Source: Molossus alvarezi (taxonomy: Eukaryota; Chordata; Mammalia; Chiroptera; Molossidae). From it: 64,000 nucleotides of DNA. The position numbers and the translations under genes were made by a program. The notes under the pieces are model-generated. The model made no database searches and had not been told where the DNA came from. It saw only the letters and a list, made by a program, of their open reading frames with translations. Below are positions 47,401 through 52,641 of this stretch, piece by piece. How positions within the stretch are numbered: the first letter of the stretch is position 1; every line of letters starts with the position of its first letter. Where the stretch lies: positions 4,445,051 through 4,509,050 of the forward strand of contig CM073895.1 of NCBI GenBank assembly GCA_037176705.1, in the 5' to 3' direction.

Positions 47401-50400
47401 ACACCGGGCTCCACTCCCCACGCGTGCGCGGCACGGACGGCTCCCTGCCTACACGTCTAGCAAGTGTCTCCAGGCTTCCCTGAAGGCACCTGATCTTCAG
47501 TGAAGGCTTACTTTCCACACCAAAGCCGATTCGGATCGATGAGACTCGATGTCCTTCCAGCAGTTTACTAAATCATGCGAATACAGAAGCTTATCCAGTG
47601 GCTCATCTGTGGCTGCCTACCTGTTGTCATAATCACTGCTGTGAGTGTGGTCTTGCTTCATTTCTAATGGGGAGATAATGTGGTTTGGTGGCAGACACCA
47701 TGCCGTATCTTGCAGGAAGATGTCACCCACTAGACGGGACAATGCTGCTGGGAATGAAGCACCCAGACTGAAGTGGGGGCACGTAAGACAGGACCCAGCT
47801 TTCCAGGGACCTGACTGCTGCCATGAAAAACTAGAACCAATCCGTGTCTTCAAGAACAGGGGGCACTTTATTTTTTTATTTTTATTTTTTTGTGGTATGT
47901 GCCCCTAGAGGGAACCGAACCTGGGACTCTCTGGTCCGCAGGCTGATGCTCAACCACTGAGCCAAACTGGCCAGGTCAGCAGGGGGCACTTGAAAGTGGT
48001 GTACCAAGTGTGCACGGAGAGTTCGTATATATACCAGGATGTTTTTTCTTTTTGGATGAAAAATGCTCAGCGATTAGACTCACCACGAAGCGCTACTACT
48101 TGCTTCTATCGCGCCACAGGCCAGAGACCAGCCAGAGCCAGACGGGGCGTGTGGGCGAGAGGAGGCTGGTGTAAGACCAGGGAGGGTGGGGCGGGACAAG
48201 CCACACAGCTTGCTCCAGACCACAGGGCAGGGGCTCCTCAGACTTAGCTGACTGTCACCTCACAGGGGAATTCAGATGCAGTGTTACCAGATCTTCTGAC
48301 TTAAAAAAATTTTATTTTTAAAAAATATGTTTTTAGCCCCGGCCAGTTTGGCTCAGCGGTTAGAGCGTCGGCCTGCGGTCCGGAGAGACCCAGGTTCGGT
48401 TCCCGCTAAAGGCATGTACTTCGGTTGCAGTTTGTCCCCGGCCCTGGTTGGTCGTGCGGGTGGCGGCCACTCAATGTGTCCCTTCACGTCGATGTTTCTC
48501 TCTCTCTCTCCCTTCCTCTCTCTCCCTCCCACTCTATCTGTACAAAAAATGGAGGAATGTCCTCGGGTGAGGATAAAAAAATATATATATATGTTTTTAT
48601 TGATTTTTCACAGAGAGAGGAAGAGAGAGACAGAAACATCGATGTGAGAGATAGACATTGATTGGCTGCCTCCTGCACGCCCCCTACTGGGGACCAAGCC
48701 CACAACCCAGGCATGTGCCCTGACCAGGAATCAAACCAGGACCTCTCAGTCCATGGGACCACGCTCAATCCACTGAGCCACACCAGGCAGGCCTGATTTT
48801 GTTTAAAGAGAAGACAGAAGGTTGGATTTTTATGCAAAACCTCCGAAGTTTTAAATTTTGGCAACTACGATTCATCAAGTGGGCAACCAAAACATGGCTA
48901 TAGGCTGGATGTGGCCCACAGGCCACCAATACTAAGCAGGAGTGGAAAGGGAACTAGGACCCTGTTCTGCTGTCCTCTTACCTGAAGACCTTCAGGAGGT
49001 TTTCATGCTAGAATTAGAAGAGACAGGCACATAGGTTTGAGATTAAGCACCAAACAAACTTCAAGGGAAATCTCACATGATGATGAAAAATAACAACAGT
49101 CAATTTCATGTTCACAGGTGCCCCACATTTCTGGGGCGTCAGAAATAAAATTAAGTGACAGCACTTATATGTTCTTACAGCAGTGTGGAGTTTTACAGTT
49201 AATTTTCATCTTCATTTTTCAGATTACAATATGAAGCACAAAGTCAGATAACTCGCCCTCGGCTCTAAGATGGGTCAGTGGCAGGGTGCGAGACAATGAG
49301 GCTCCTGAGTTCCAGATTGTACTGCACCAGTGCGGCTGCCGGGCAACCTGTTTCACAGAGACTCGCTGTGTACTGTTTGGTTTCCTGACGACATCCTAAC
49401 ACTACAGCACAGTCAGCTGGAAGGGTCATTGTAGACAATTTAATCCAGTAGTTCTCAACTTCCTTCGGCTTCCATTTAATTCACAAGCACAGCCCTGGCC
49501 AGTTTGGCTCAGCGGTTAGAGCGTCGGCCTGCGGTCCGGAGAGACCCGGGTTCGGTTCCCGCTAAGGGCATGTACCTTGGTTGCAGTTTGTCCCCGGCCC
49601 TGGTGGGTCGTGCGGGTGGCAGCCACTCGATGTGTCCCTTCACGTCGATGTTTCTCTCTCTCCCTTCCTCTCTCTCCCTCTCACTCTATCTGTACAAAAA
49701 GTGGAAAAATGTCCTCGGGTGAGGATAAAAAAAATAAAAAATAAAAAATAATTCACAAGCACAGCACTCTGTCAACAGAAACACTTCCTTATGCAGCTAC
49801 ACCCCAGCTGGGGAGAGGCAGACGCTTCCTTATGCAGCTACACCCCAGCTGGGGAGAGGCAGACGCTTCCTTATGCAGCTACGCCCCAGCTGGGGAGAGG
49901 CAGACGCGGAAGGAAGTGTGTGGACAGACTCGCACCCTTGCAGAGCCCGCCGGCCTGCGTGCTCCCGCGGGTTACAATTCCCGGGTCCCGTCTATCTTCC
50001 CTCTCTTTCTCTCGACAGGCTAGGAAGCGCAGGACACGCTGGATGAGTGACTTGGCCAAGCCCAGAACTCAACCTCTTAAACCAAAATTCAAGGTGAGGA
50101 GGGGACACTATGTCTTCAAATATTCTCACAGGTGTCATCCCAGGTTGGGGATTTGGAGGGGCTGTTGGTAGGTGATGACTATGTGGGACAGCAGACACAC
50201 GCTCTCTTACCTCCCATCCTTCCATCTCCAGTCCTCTCTTCCCGTATATGTCATAGATGGCCCGGGTCTGCGGGTCACTGAGCACTGCAAACAGAAACCG
50301 GACATGTTGACCAAGCACAGAGATCACCCTCCAGGCCTGACAACAGCGTCACCAGGCAGGTCCCACCCCGGCCACCATCTTCCTAGCGACAGAACCGCTT

Positions 50401-52641
50401 CATTCCCTTTGCGTCTTTCCTCCTCACTGCCCCAACCTGGGACGTGTGTAAACGTGGCCACAAATGAGCAACACCAGGTTTTCCTGTTGAGCTACTTACT
50501 CTGAACTGTGAGGTGCACCGGTGTCTCCAAAGTTTAAAAAGAATTTGGTACGTTTCTACTACAGTCTATAAAGTCCCTTGGCTTGAGAGTTAATTTGTTT
50601 CTGAAGAAGCATAATGTAGAATTAGGGACAGGCTCTGATACTAGAAAAATCTGATTTATTCTTTACTCCGTAGAGCTTACTAACTCCTAAAACAGTCTGG
50701 TTTTCCCGCCTCCTCTTTGCACGTAAATCATCTCGGGGACACAACACTCATCACACGGGTGCTGGCCCGTCCCCTGAAGTGCACCAGAGACGGTCTTTCA
50801 GAAAGGCCGAGAGCTCTTCCAGGAGATTCCAACCAAATCCAGAGCCAGCAGCGCCAGCAGCTGGTAGCTTCCTCCTCACTCTGCCAATTCCTGTCCGAGC
50901 CCTTCGACTCTGCTTCCCCGAGACTCCGAATATACTATTAAGCCTAATTAAAAAACGATGTAAAGGATTCTATCCATATTCAAATCTAATGGGGAAGAAA
51001 GAAATGCTGACCACTGGGAAACAGGGGCGCCAAACTCCTGGAGTTAATCTGGAATTTAATCAGGACGATTTATTCCGTGTCCCACGGCAGCCTTCGTCGA
51101 GGCCGAGAGCCGGGCCAGGGCTGCGGCTGTGAGTATTCTCAGCAGCATGTGGGGCTTCCCTGCTAACTGTCCCCCGAATCTCCAGGACAATGCGAATAAC
51201 TTGTGCGGGTAATGTAGACAACAGGAGAATGAACGCAGCCATGCAGACGACAGCATCCAATAAAAGGACCAGGCCTGTGGTCAGGGCCACCACGGCAGCG
51301 GACTGAACAGAGCTGGATTTGGTAGAGACACAATGCCAACGGCACACACATTATAAGCCACGGCCTCAGTGTCACGGTCATTGAAATCTAACTTTCAGGT
51401 AAAACTATACAGTGAAGTCCAGCTTATGTCTTACGTCTACAATAAGAAGTCTTTTATTTTATTTTATTTATTGATTTGAGAGAGAGAGAGAGAGAGAGAG
51501 ATAGAAACATCGATGAGAGAGAACATCGACTGGCCGCTTCCTGCATGCCTCCCCCCAACCCCAGGGATTGGGCCCACAACCTGGGCATGTGCCCTGACTG
51601 GGAATCGAACCAGCGACCTCTTGGTGCATGGGTTGATGCTCAACCGCTGAGCCACACTGGCCCAGCAGAAGTCTTTATTTTGTAAAAGACACAATATCTA
51701 ATTTTTGGTGTGACTAATTAAGGAGCAAATCACCAAATGGCTCTGGAATAAACAACTTATTTTACTTGGTATACATCCTAAAAATGACTTAATAGTTTAA
51801 AATTTTGTATCTTTAAAATTGTGGTAAAATGTACATAACATAAAAATTTATCCTTTTAATCATTTTTAAGTGCACAGTGGCATTAAGTACATTAACAATG
51901 TTGTGTAACCATCACCATTTCTAGAACTTTTGTATTGCAAACAGAAACTATAACTATTAATGATTTTAATATTTTATAAACAAATATATCACAAGATATT
52001 CTTTCTGAAATACATAAGGTGTATGTATAAAAGTCCGAATTTATTCTATCTCCTGTTAGCCTTCTTAACATAATTTTCTTTCTTATGTTTGAACCTGCCC
52101 TTAACCAAATGCTACAGAGCCAATAAAATCACTTTCAGATGAAAAAATGTTCTTGTACCGTCTCACAAGAACAGAACAAAGAAACCTTGTCTGCACTGAC
52201 CAGCCTTGTACCTCGAAGAGCTCCCTTTGGAAGAAAACTGGCTGGTCACTGATTTAGAAACTGGGTGCTCCCCTGCAGTTCCGCTCCCGCTCTGTGACTT
52301 CACCTGGGCTCTCCTTTTCTACTGACTGGACACGTATTGATTTCCACAGAAAACGCTTCTCTTTCAAAGGACCCTGTCAGTTAAAAGGACTAAACCAACC
52401 ACCTCTTTTATACACCCCTAAGGACTCTCTTTTGCTTCCTCTACAAATCAAGTCTCTTAAAAATCGAAGGCCTGCTACCGGGGCACTGCGCCACGCCAAG
52501 GCCCCACTGACCTTCATAGGCCTGGTGGACGAGGTTAAACAGCCGGTCTGCTTGTGACTTGAGCTCGGGGTCTCGGTGCTTGTCGGGGTGGTACAGCATG
52601 CACAGCCGCCGGTAGGCCGCTTTCAGCTCCTCAGGAGAGGC
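10246..52641 (-). CDS. DNAJC11: DnaJ homolog subfamily C member 11, partial (exons 2-16 of 16)
   Basis: Fifteen exons on the minus strand join in phase to 535 residues ending SHRIDTDG. The human protein is 559 residues, so only the 24 residues of exon 1 are missing and they must lie beyond 64000. Full-length numbering: J domain to about 82 with HPD at 42-44; middle region 100-365 rich in alternating strands, often described as barrel-like; hydrophobic segment about 384-406; charged coiled coil about 408-460; DUF3395 region to the end. The family localises to mitochondria, contacts MICOS and the SAM complex, and supports cristae structure. Every junction is GT-AG. Identity to the human protein is very high, with conservative changes only (such as Glu for Asp). 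The gene is stretched by SINE and L1 insertions in its introns, none of which hits a coding exon. Confidence 0.97.
10272..10646 (-). other. DNAJC11: DNAJC11 intron 15
   Basis: 375-base GC-rich intron of unique sequence with nothing else recognised. If it were retained, translation would add Cys-Glu after KQ and stop at TAG at once. Confidence 0.8.
10647..10776 (-). CDS. DNAJC11: DNAJC11 exon 15
   Basis: 130 bases encode residues 509-551 ([15 protein letters not shown] to RIPKQ) plus the first base of Ser552. The donor is T|GTGAGT, one base past the CAG codon. Part of the DUF3395 C-terminal region. Confidence 0.96.
10777..11618 (-). other. DNAJC11: DNAJC11 intron 14
   Basis: 842 bases. It contains one minus SINE (11016-11238) and a run of twelve G at 11454-11465. 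The rest is unique and GC-rich. Confidence 0.75.
11016..11238 (-). mobile_element. Ves SINE, form A
   Basis: Reversed form A: starts ATCCTCACCTGAGGAGG and ends with the inverted head AACCAGCCAGGGCT. Confidence 0.85.
11619..11761 (-). CDS. DNAJC11: DNAJC11 exon 14
   Basis: 143 bases complete Gly461 and encode through Lys508 ([13 protein letters not shown] to ILTEASK). This is the core of the conserved DUF3395 region. The acceptor is CCTCAG and the donor AAG|GTGCAG. Confidence 0.97.
11762..11902 (-). other. DNAJC11: DNAJC11 intron 13
   Basis: 141-base GC-rich intron of unique sequence. Confidence 0.85.
11903..11960 (-). CDS. DNAJC11: DNAJC11 exon 13
   Basis: 58 bases encode residues 442-460 ([19 protein letters not shown]) plus one base of Gly461. 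It is the C-terminal part of the coiled coil. The acceptor is TTGCAG and the donor GTGAGA. Confidence 0.97.
11961..12414 (-). other. DNAJC11: DNAJC11 intron 12
   Basis: 454 bases of mostly unique sequence with an A-rich patch near 12145-12195. No repeat is confidently named. Confidence 0.75.
12415..12484 (-). CDS. DNAJC11: DNAJC11 exon 12
   Basis: 70 bases complete Lys418 and encode residues 419-441 ([19 protein letters not shown] and on), an all-charged coiled-coil segment. Human has Ala-Ala-Thr-Asp-Val where this reads Thr-Ala-Thr-Asp-Ile. The donor is GCA|GTGAGT. Confidence 0.96.
12995..13245. mobile_element. Nonautonomous hAT element (MITE), 251 bp
   Basis: It begins CAGCGG and ends TTGAAAATTGCTG, and is flanked by a perfect 8-bp duplication, CCTAAGCT, at 12987-12994 and 13246-13253. 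An 8-bp duplication is the hallmark of hAT transposons. There is no coding capacity. The terminal inverted repeats are degraded on the left side. Confidence 0.85.
13635..13862 (+). mobile_element. Ves SINE, form A-like
   Basis: Starts GCCCTGGCCAGTTTCG, has a CT-rich body and the ending GTATCCTCAGGTGAGGAT, then an A-rich tail. Confidence 0.85.
14021..14176 (-). CDS. DNAJC11: DNAJC11 exon 11
   Basis: 156 bases complete Lys366 and encode residues 367-417, plus two bases of Lys418. It contains the hydrophobic segment around [20 protein letters not shown], the best membrane-segment candidate in the protein, followed by the start of the coiled coil (RAQKEK). The acceptor is TTTCAG and the donor GTGAGT. 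Confidence 0.97.
15197..15400 (-). mobile_element. Ves SINE, form B
   Basis: Reversed form B ending CTGAGCCACAGCGGCCGGGC, with the inverted T-rich tail at its left. Confidence 0.88.
16375..16620 (+). mobile_element. Ves SINE, form A, with 15-bp duplication
   Basis: A full-length copy is flanked by AAAAGTTAATGTTCC at 16360-16374 and 16621-16635, a perfect target-site duplication. It lies inside the older L1/HAL1. Confidence 0.95.
16987..17206 (-). mobile_element. Ves SINE, form A, head interrupted
   Basis: Reversed form A with a long (GA)n stretch. Its head is cut by the next SINE at CTCAGGCCACGGTTCT, and the few head bases that resume at 17410-17425 run directly into L1 sequence. Confidence 0.8.
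17207..17409 (-). mobile_element. Ves SINE, form B, nested in a SINE
   Basis: Reversed form B inserted in the head of the preceding SINE. The flanks CTCAGGCCACGGTTCT (17191-17206) and CTCAGGCCAACGTTCT (17410-17425) are a near-perfect duplication. Confidence 0.88.
17477..17720 (+). mobile_element. Ves SINE, form A
   Basis: Flanked by AAAAGGATGG at about 17467-17476 and 17721-17730. The right copy then borders a second SINE. Confidence 0.9.
17730..17903 (+). mobile_element. Ves SINE, form B, tail missing
   Basis: The head and body are clear but the AAAATCAATAAA tail is absent. The CT tract meets the T-run of an inverted form A SINE. Confidence 0.85.
17904..18150 (-). mobile_element. Ves SINE, form A, fused tail-to-tail to the previous copy
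   Basis: Reversed form A starting AATCCTCACCCAAGGAT. AAGATGG just beyond its head (18154-18160) resembles the GGATGG target copies at 17467 and 17721, so the inverted pair may be one insertion unit. Confidence 0.85.
18368..18856 (+). mobile_element. Ves SINE, form B, host of a nested SINE
   Basis: The head is at 18368-18520; the tail resumes at 18777 and ends AAAATCAATAAAG. It is interrupted by an inverted form A copy in its CT tract. Confidence 0.9.
18521..18776 (-). mobile_element. Ves SINE, form A, nested
   Basis: Inserted in the form B host with the 12-bp duplication ATGTTCTCTCTC (18502-18513 and 18777-18788). Confidence 0.9.
18858..19130 (+). mobile_element. Ves SINE, form A
   Basis: Full-length with an unusually long interrupted A-tail (about 19089-19130). 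It lies 80 bases from an inverted form A copy. Confidence 0.9.
19514..19707 (+). mobile_element. Ves SINE, diverged
   Basis: Starts GCCCTGGCCGTCACGG and ends AAAATCACTAAAAATATATT. More diverged than its neighbours. Confidence 0.8.
19790..20206 (+). mobile_element. Dimeric Ves SINE unit (full plus 5'-truncated copy)
   Basis: A full form A copy with A-tail (19790-20033) is followed at once by a second copy that starts at the B-box (GGGTTGCGGGTTCAATTC) and has its own A-tail. A single perfect 15-bp duplication, GAAAAACACAAATGA, flanks the pair (19775-19789 and 20207-20221). Confidence 0.9.
20641..23592. other. GC-rich intronic stretch without recognised gene
   Basis: Long open frames occur on both strands (up to 277 codons on the minus strand at 22540-23373), but composition is high-GC and no domain, splice pattern or family is recognisable. 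Parts of about 22690-23100 resemble an old mammal-wide repeat I cannot name. Confidence 0.5.
23593..23709 (-). CDS. DNAJC11: DNAJC11 exon 10
   Basis: 117 bases complete Lys327 and encode residues 328-365 ([15 protein letters not shown] to GVSLKV), plus two bases of Lys366. The acceptor is CTGCAG and the donor AA|GTAAGT. Part of the middle, strand-rich region. Confidence 0.96.
23710..24092 (-). other. DNAJC11: DNAJC11 intron 9
   Basis: 383 bases of unique GC-rich sequence; nothing else seen. Confidence 0.8.
24093..24178 (-). CDS. DNAJC11: DNAJC11 exon 9
   Basis: 86 bases encode residues 299-326 ([19 protein letters not shown] and on to GSL), plus two bases of Lys327. The acceptor is CCGCAG and the donor GTGAGT. 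Confidence 0.96.
24179..24718 (-). other. DNAJC11: DNAJC11 intron 8
   Basis: 540 bases of unique sequence with an A-rich patch near 24380-24410. No confident repeat. Confidence 0.75.
24719..24908 (-). CDS. DNAJC11: DNAJC11 exon 8
   Basis: 190 bases complete Cys235 and encode through Gln298 ([15 protein letters not shown] to HFTVALQ), the largest exon of the set. The strongly conserved GYLQWRWG stretch lies in it. The acceptor is CCCCAG and the donor GTGAGA. Confidence 0.97.
24909..27584 (-). other. DNAJC11: DNAJC11 intron 7
   Basis: 2.7 kb. One recent SINE lies at 26323-26549. 25430-25600 looks like an old interspersed repeat that I cannot name. The rest is unique. Confidence 0.7.
26323..26549 (+). 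mobile_element. Ves SINE, form A, with 15-bp duplication
   Basis: Flanked by AAAGACATGTCTCCC at 26308-26322 and 26550-26564. The tail lacks the usual GGGTGAGGAT ending and goes from ATGGAAAAATGG directly to the A-run. Confidence 0.95.
27585..27658 (-). CDS. DNAJC11: DNAJC11 exon 7
   Basis: 74 bases encode residues 211-234 ([18 protein letters not shown] and on to TPR), plus two bases of Cys235. The acceptor is GAACAG and the donor TG|GTAAAT. Confidence 0.95.
27659..28738 (-). other. DNAJC11: DNAJC11 intron 6
   Basis: 1.1 kb with one hAT (SPIN-like) element at 28251-28437. The remainder is unique. Confidence 0.75.
28251..28437. mobile_element. Nonautonomous hAT element, SPIN/URR1-like
   Basis: Terminal inverted repeats are CAGCGGTTCTCAACCT at the left and GGTTGAGAACCACTG at the right, with GGGTCGCGACCCC just inside. 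This is the known terminus of the SPIN (Space Invaders)/URR1 group of hAT transposons, which moved horizontally between vertebrates. It is 187 bp with no coding capacity. No clean 8-bp duplication remains. Confidence 0.85.
28739..28861 (-). CDS. DNAJC11: DNAJC11 exon 6
   Basis: 123 bases in phase 0 encode residues 170-210 ([16 protein letters not shown] to AKGWGE), including the glycine-rich [11 protein letters not shown] turn. The acceptor is TCCTAG and the donor GTAAGG. Confidence 0.97.
28862..29887 (-). other. DNAJC11: DNAJC11 intron 5
   Basis: 1.0 kb with one recent SINE at 29371-29637; otherwise unique. Confidence 0.75.
29371..29637 (+). mobile_element. Ves SINE, form A, with 15-bp duplication
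   Basis: Flanked by ACTAAGACCAGTTCT at 29356-29370 and 29638-29652. It has a complex AAAC-rich tail. Confidence 0.95.
29888..30016 (-). CDS. DNAJC11: DNAJC11 exon 5
   Basis: 129 bases in phase 0 encode residues 127-169 ([19 protein letters not shown] to SQSIE). The acidic [12 protein letters not shown] stretch is typical of the family. The acceptor is CCCCAG and the donor GTACAG. Confidence 0.97.
30256..30591 (+). mobile_element. Composite SINE unit (5'-truncated copy plus full form B)
   Basis: 30256-30370 starts at the B-box region (GTTGCGGGTTTGATTCCC) and ends in an A-tail; a full form B copy follows from 30377. One 13-bp duplication, TCTACACAATTTG, flanks both (30243-30255 and 30592-30604). 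Confidence 0.88.
30995..31177 (-). mobile_element. Ves-related SINE, diverged
   Basis: The inverted head ends GAGCCACCTAGCCCGGGCA. The T-run and the ATCCTCACATGAGGAT tail are on the left. Confidence 0.8.
31240..31420 (-). mobile_element. Old L1 3'-region fragment
   Basis: Resembles the antisense L1M 3'-region pattern (…TTTACACACAATATAAACTG…). The family call is from pattern memory. Confidence 0.5.
31646..31860 (-). mobile_element. Ves SINE, form A
   Basis: Flanked by CAGATTTTCATTTTT (from 31630) and CAGATTTCCATTTTT (from 31862), an imperfect duplication. Confidence 0.88.
32430..32590. mobile_element. MER5-like hAT-Charlie fragment
   Basis: Contains the recognisable stretch TTCTTAGCTCGTAGACAAG, then CAGGCCAAATCTGGC, as in the MER5A group. 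It is truncated. Confidence 0.6.
32635..32706 (+). mobile_element. SINE 3'-end fragment
   Basis: Only the CT tract, AAAATCAATAAG and a GAGGATAAAA tail remain. The head is absent. Confidence 0.6.
33363..33560 (-). mobile_element. Ves SINE, form B
   Basis: Inverted form B ending GAGCCACACCGGCCGGAC. The flanks AAAGCGGTAGTTATT and AAAGCTGCAGTTACT may be a decayed duplication. Confidence 0.88.
33724..33956 (+). mobile_element. Ves SINE, form B, first of a serial pair
   Basis: The body contains CCAGCAGGGGGT (33826-33837), near the CTCF core. GGCACA-type target copies stand before it, between it and the next SINE, and after the next SINE. Confidence 0.88.
33969..34185 (+). mobile_element. Ves SINE, form B, second of a serial pair
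   Basis: Flanked by CAGGCACAAAT (from 33957) and CAGGCACAATA (from 34186). Contains an exact match to the CTCF core CCASYAGRKGGC at 34069-34080. Confidence 0.9.
35357..35578 (-). mobile_element. Ves SINE, form B, first of a serial pair
   Basis: Inverted form B with a local duplication of ACAACCTGGGCA. Flanked by TGTTTCTGATAC (35345-35356) and TGTTTCTGCTAC (35579-35590). Confidence 0.9.
35591..35832 (-). mobile_element. Ves SINE, form A, second of a serial pair
   Basis: Inverted form A between TGTTTCTGCTAC (35579-35590) and TGTTTCTGCCAC (35833-35844). It shares its target with the previous SINE. Confidence 0.9.
35945..36406 (-). mobile_element. Ves SINE, form B, split by a nested SINE
   Basis: The tail half (35945-36010) and the head half (36248-36406) of one inverted form B copy lie on either side of a plus form A insertion. 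The head half holds GCCCCCTACTGG (36293-36304), an exact reverse match to the CTCF core. Confidence 0.88.
36011..36247 (+). mobile_element. Ves SINE, form A, nested
   Basis: Inserted in the inverted form B copy. AGAAACATAGATGTGAGAG at the left resembles AGAAACACTTATATGAGAT at the right, a decayed duplication. Confidence 0.88.
37150..37426 (-). mobile_element. Ves SINE, composite tail
   Basis: A form A tail (AATCCTTACCCAAGGATA) is joined to a second T-rich tail with GA-rich body and a diverged head ending GCACCTGGTCAGGGCA. It may be two overlapping insertions. Confidence 0.75.
38045..38280. mobile_element. MER5-like hAT-Charlie fragment, cut by a SINE
   Basis: Contains GTGAAAGGCCAGGCAGGG, TTTTAGGCTTGTGGGC and CACTCAACTCTG in the MER5A order, then TGTCACAAAAATATTATTCT, where the next SINE starts. 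Confidence 0.65.
38281..38550 (+). mobile_element. Ves SINE, form A
   Basis: Starts GCCCTGGCCAGTTTGGCTCA, has a long (CT)n run and ends TATCCTCGGATGAGGGT. Confidence 0.9.
39630..40000. promoter_or_regulatory. Candidate conserved non-coding segment
   Basis: AT-rich unique sequence without repeats contains an RFX-like site TTAGCCATGGCAAC (39851-39864) next to ATCATTAG homeobox-type sites. Conservation cannot be tested here, so this is a suggestion only. Confidence 0.3.
41448..41695 (-). mobile_element. Ves SINE, form A
   Basis: Flanked by CTCTATGGTCTT (ending 41447) and CTCTCAATGGTCTT (from 41696). Confidence 0.92.
43207..43308 (-). CDS. DNAJC11: DNAJC11 exon 4
   Basis: 102 bases in phase 0 encode residues 93-126 ([18 protein letters not shown] to TNPK), a very basic and acidic helical linker after the J domain. 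The acceptor is CCCCAG and the donor GTGAGT. Confidence 0.97.
45421..45695 (-). mobile_element. Ves SINE, form A-like
   Basis: Flanked by CTAGTTGTAT (45411-45420) and CTGGTTGTAT (about 45697-45706). It has a GA-rich expanded body. Confidence 0.88.
46085..46190 (+). repeat. MIR fragment
   Basis: Matches the MIR core order: GGGTGACCTCAGGCAAGCCA, then CTCCACCTCTCTGAGC. Confidence 0.75.
46252..46496 (-). mobile_element. Ves SINE, form A, with 17-bp duplication
   Basis: Flanked by CTAACCAGTCAACTTTT (46235-46251) and CTAGCCAGTCAACTTTT (46497-46513). Confidence 0.93.
47879..47979 (-). mobile_element. tRNA-head-only SINE, 101 bp
   Basis: Only the tRNA-related head of form A is present, followed on the gene strand directly by a T-interrupted A-tail. 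The CT tract and the TGTCCTCGGG end are missing. A perfect 12-bp duplication CAGGGGGCACTT (47867-47878 and 47980-47991) shows it inserted in this form. Confidence 0.9.
48303..48792 (-). mobile_element. Ves SINE, form B, tail split by a nested SINE
   Basis: An inverted form B copy, resuming at 48589 and ending about 48792. It contains GCCCCCTACTGG at 48679-48690, an exact reverse match to the CTCF core. Confidence 0.85.
48336..48588 (+). mobile_element. Ves SINE, form A, nested
   Basis: A near-consensus form A copy inserted in the T-tail of the inverted form B SINE. TATGTTTTTA stands at both ends. Confidence 0.9.
49195..49330 (-). repeat. MIR fragment
   Basis: Resembles the reversed MIR core: TTTTTCAGATTACAATATGA, then GTCAGATAACTCGCCC. 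Confidence 0.65.
49493..49749 (+). mobile_element. Ves SINE, form A, with 15-bp duplication
   Basis: A near-consensus copy flanked by AATTCACAAGCACAG at 49478-49492 and 49750-49764, so probably a young insertion. Confidence 0.96.
49785..49907 (+). repeat. 41-bp tandem repeat, three copies
   Basis: Units at 49785-49825, 49826-49866 and 49867-49907 differ by one base. Each contains the palindrome CCCCAGCTGGGG. The unit is not a multiple of three, so the open frames across it are not a protein repeat. Confidence 0.95.
50211..50284 (-). CDS. DNAJC11: DNAJC11 exon 3
   Basis: 74 bases complete Val68 and encode through Glu92 ([19 protein letters not shown] to GWE), the last helix of the J domain and its exit. 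The acceptor is TTGCAG and the donor GTAAGA. Confidence 0.97.
51456..51666 (-). mobile_element. Ves SINE, form B
   Basis: Inverted form B. AGAAGTCTTT flanks both sides (left near 51446, right from 51668). Confidence 0.9.
51795..51960 (-). mobile_element. Old L1 3'-region fragment
   Basis: Antisense L1M-type pattern with GTGTAACCATCACCATTTCT and preceding AAGTGCACAGTGGCATTAAG. Confidence 0.6.
52512..52641 (-). CDS. DNAJC11: DNAJC11 exon 2 (J domain)
   Basis: 130 bases encode residues 25-67 plus one base of Val68: [20 protein letters not shown] and on to QAYE. The catalytic HPD tripeptide that stimulates Hsp70 ATPase is at 42-44. Asp replaces Glu in KSQAD relative to human. The acceptor is CTGCAG and the donor G|GTCAGT. 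Confidence 0.98.

Larger units (their letters stand above)
43309..50210 (-). other. DNAJC11: DNAJC11 intron 3 (6.9 kb)
   Basis: Contains SINEs at 45421, 46252, 47879, 48303-48792 and 49493, MIR pieces near 46085 and 49195, and a three-copy 41-bp tandem repeat at 49785-49907. 43310-45410 and 46510-47860 hold no confident feature. Confidence 0.7.
50285..52511 (-). other. DNAJC11: DNAJC11 intron 2
   Basis: 2.2 kb with a minus SINE at 51456-51666, an L1 3'-region fragment near 51795-51960 and a 95-codon hydrophobic minus-strand frame at 51060-51347 of unknown meaning. The rest is unique. Confidence 0.7.

Noticed and set aside
49791..50171. 126-codon frame across the 41-bp tandem repeat
   Set aside because: The repeat unit is not a multiple of three, so each copy is read in a different frame. 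It is not a protein repeat.
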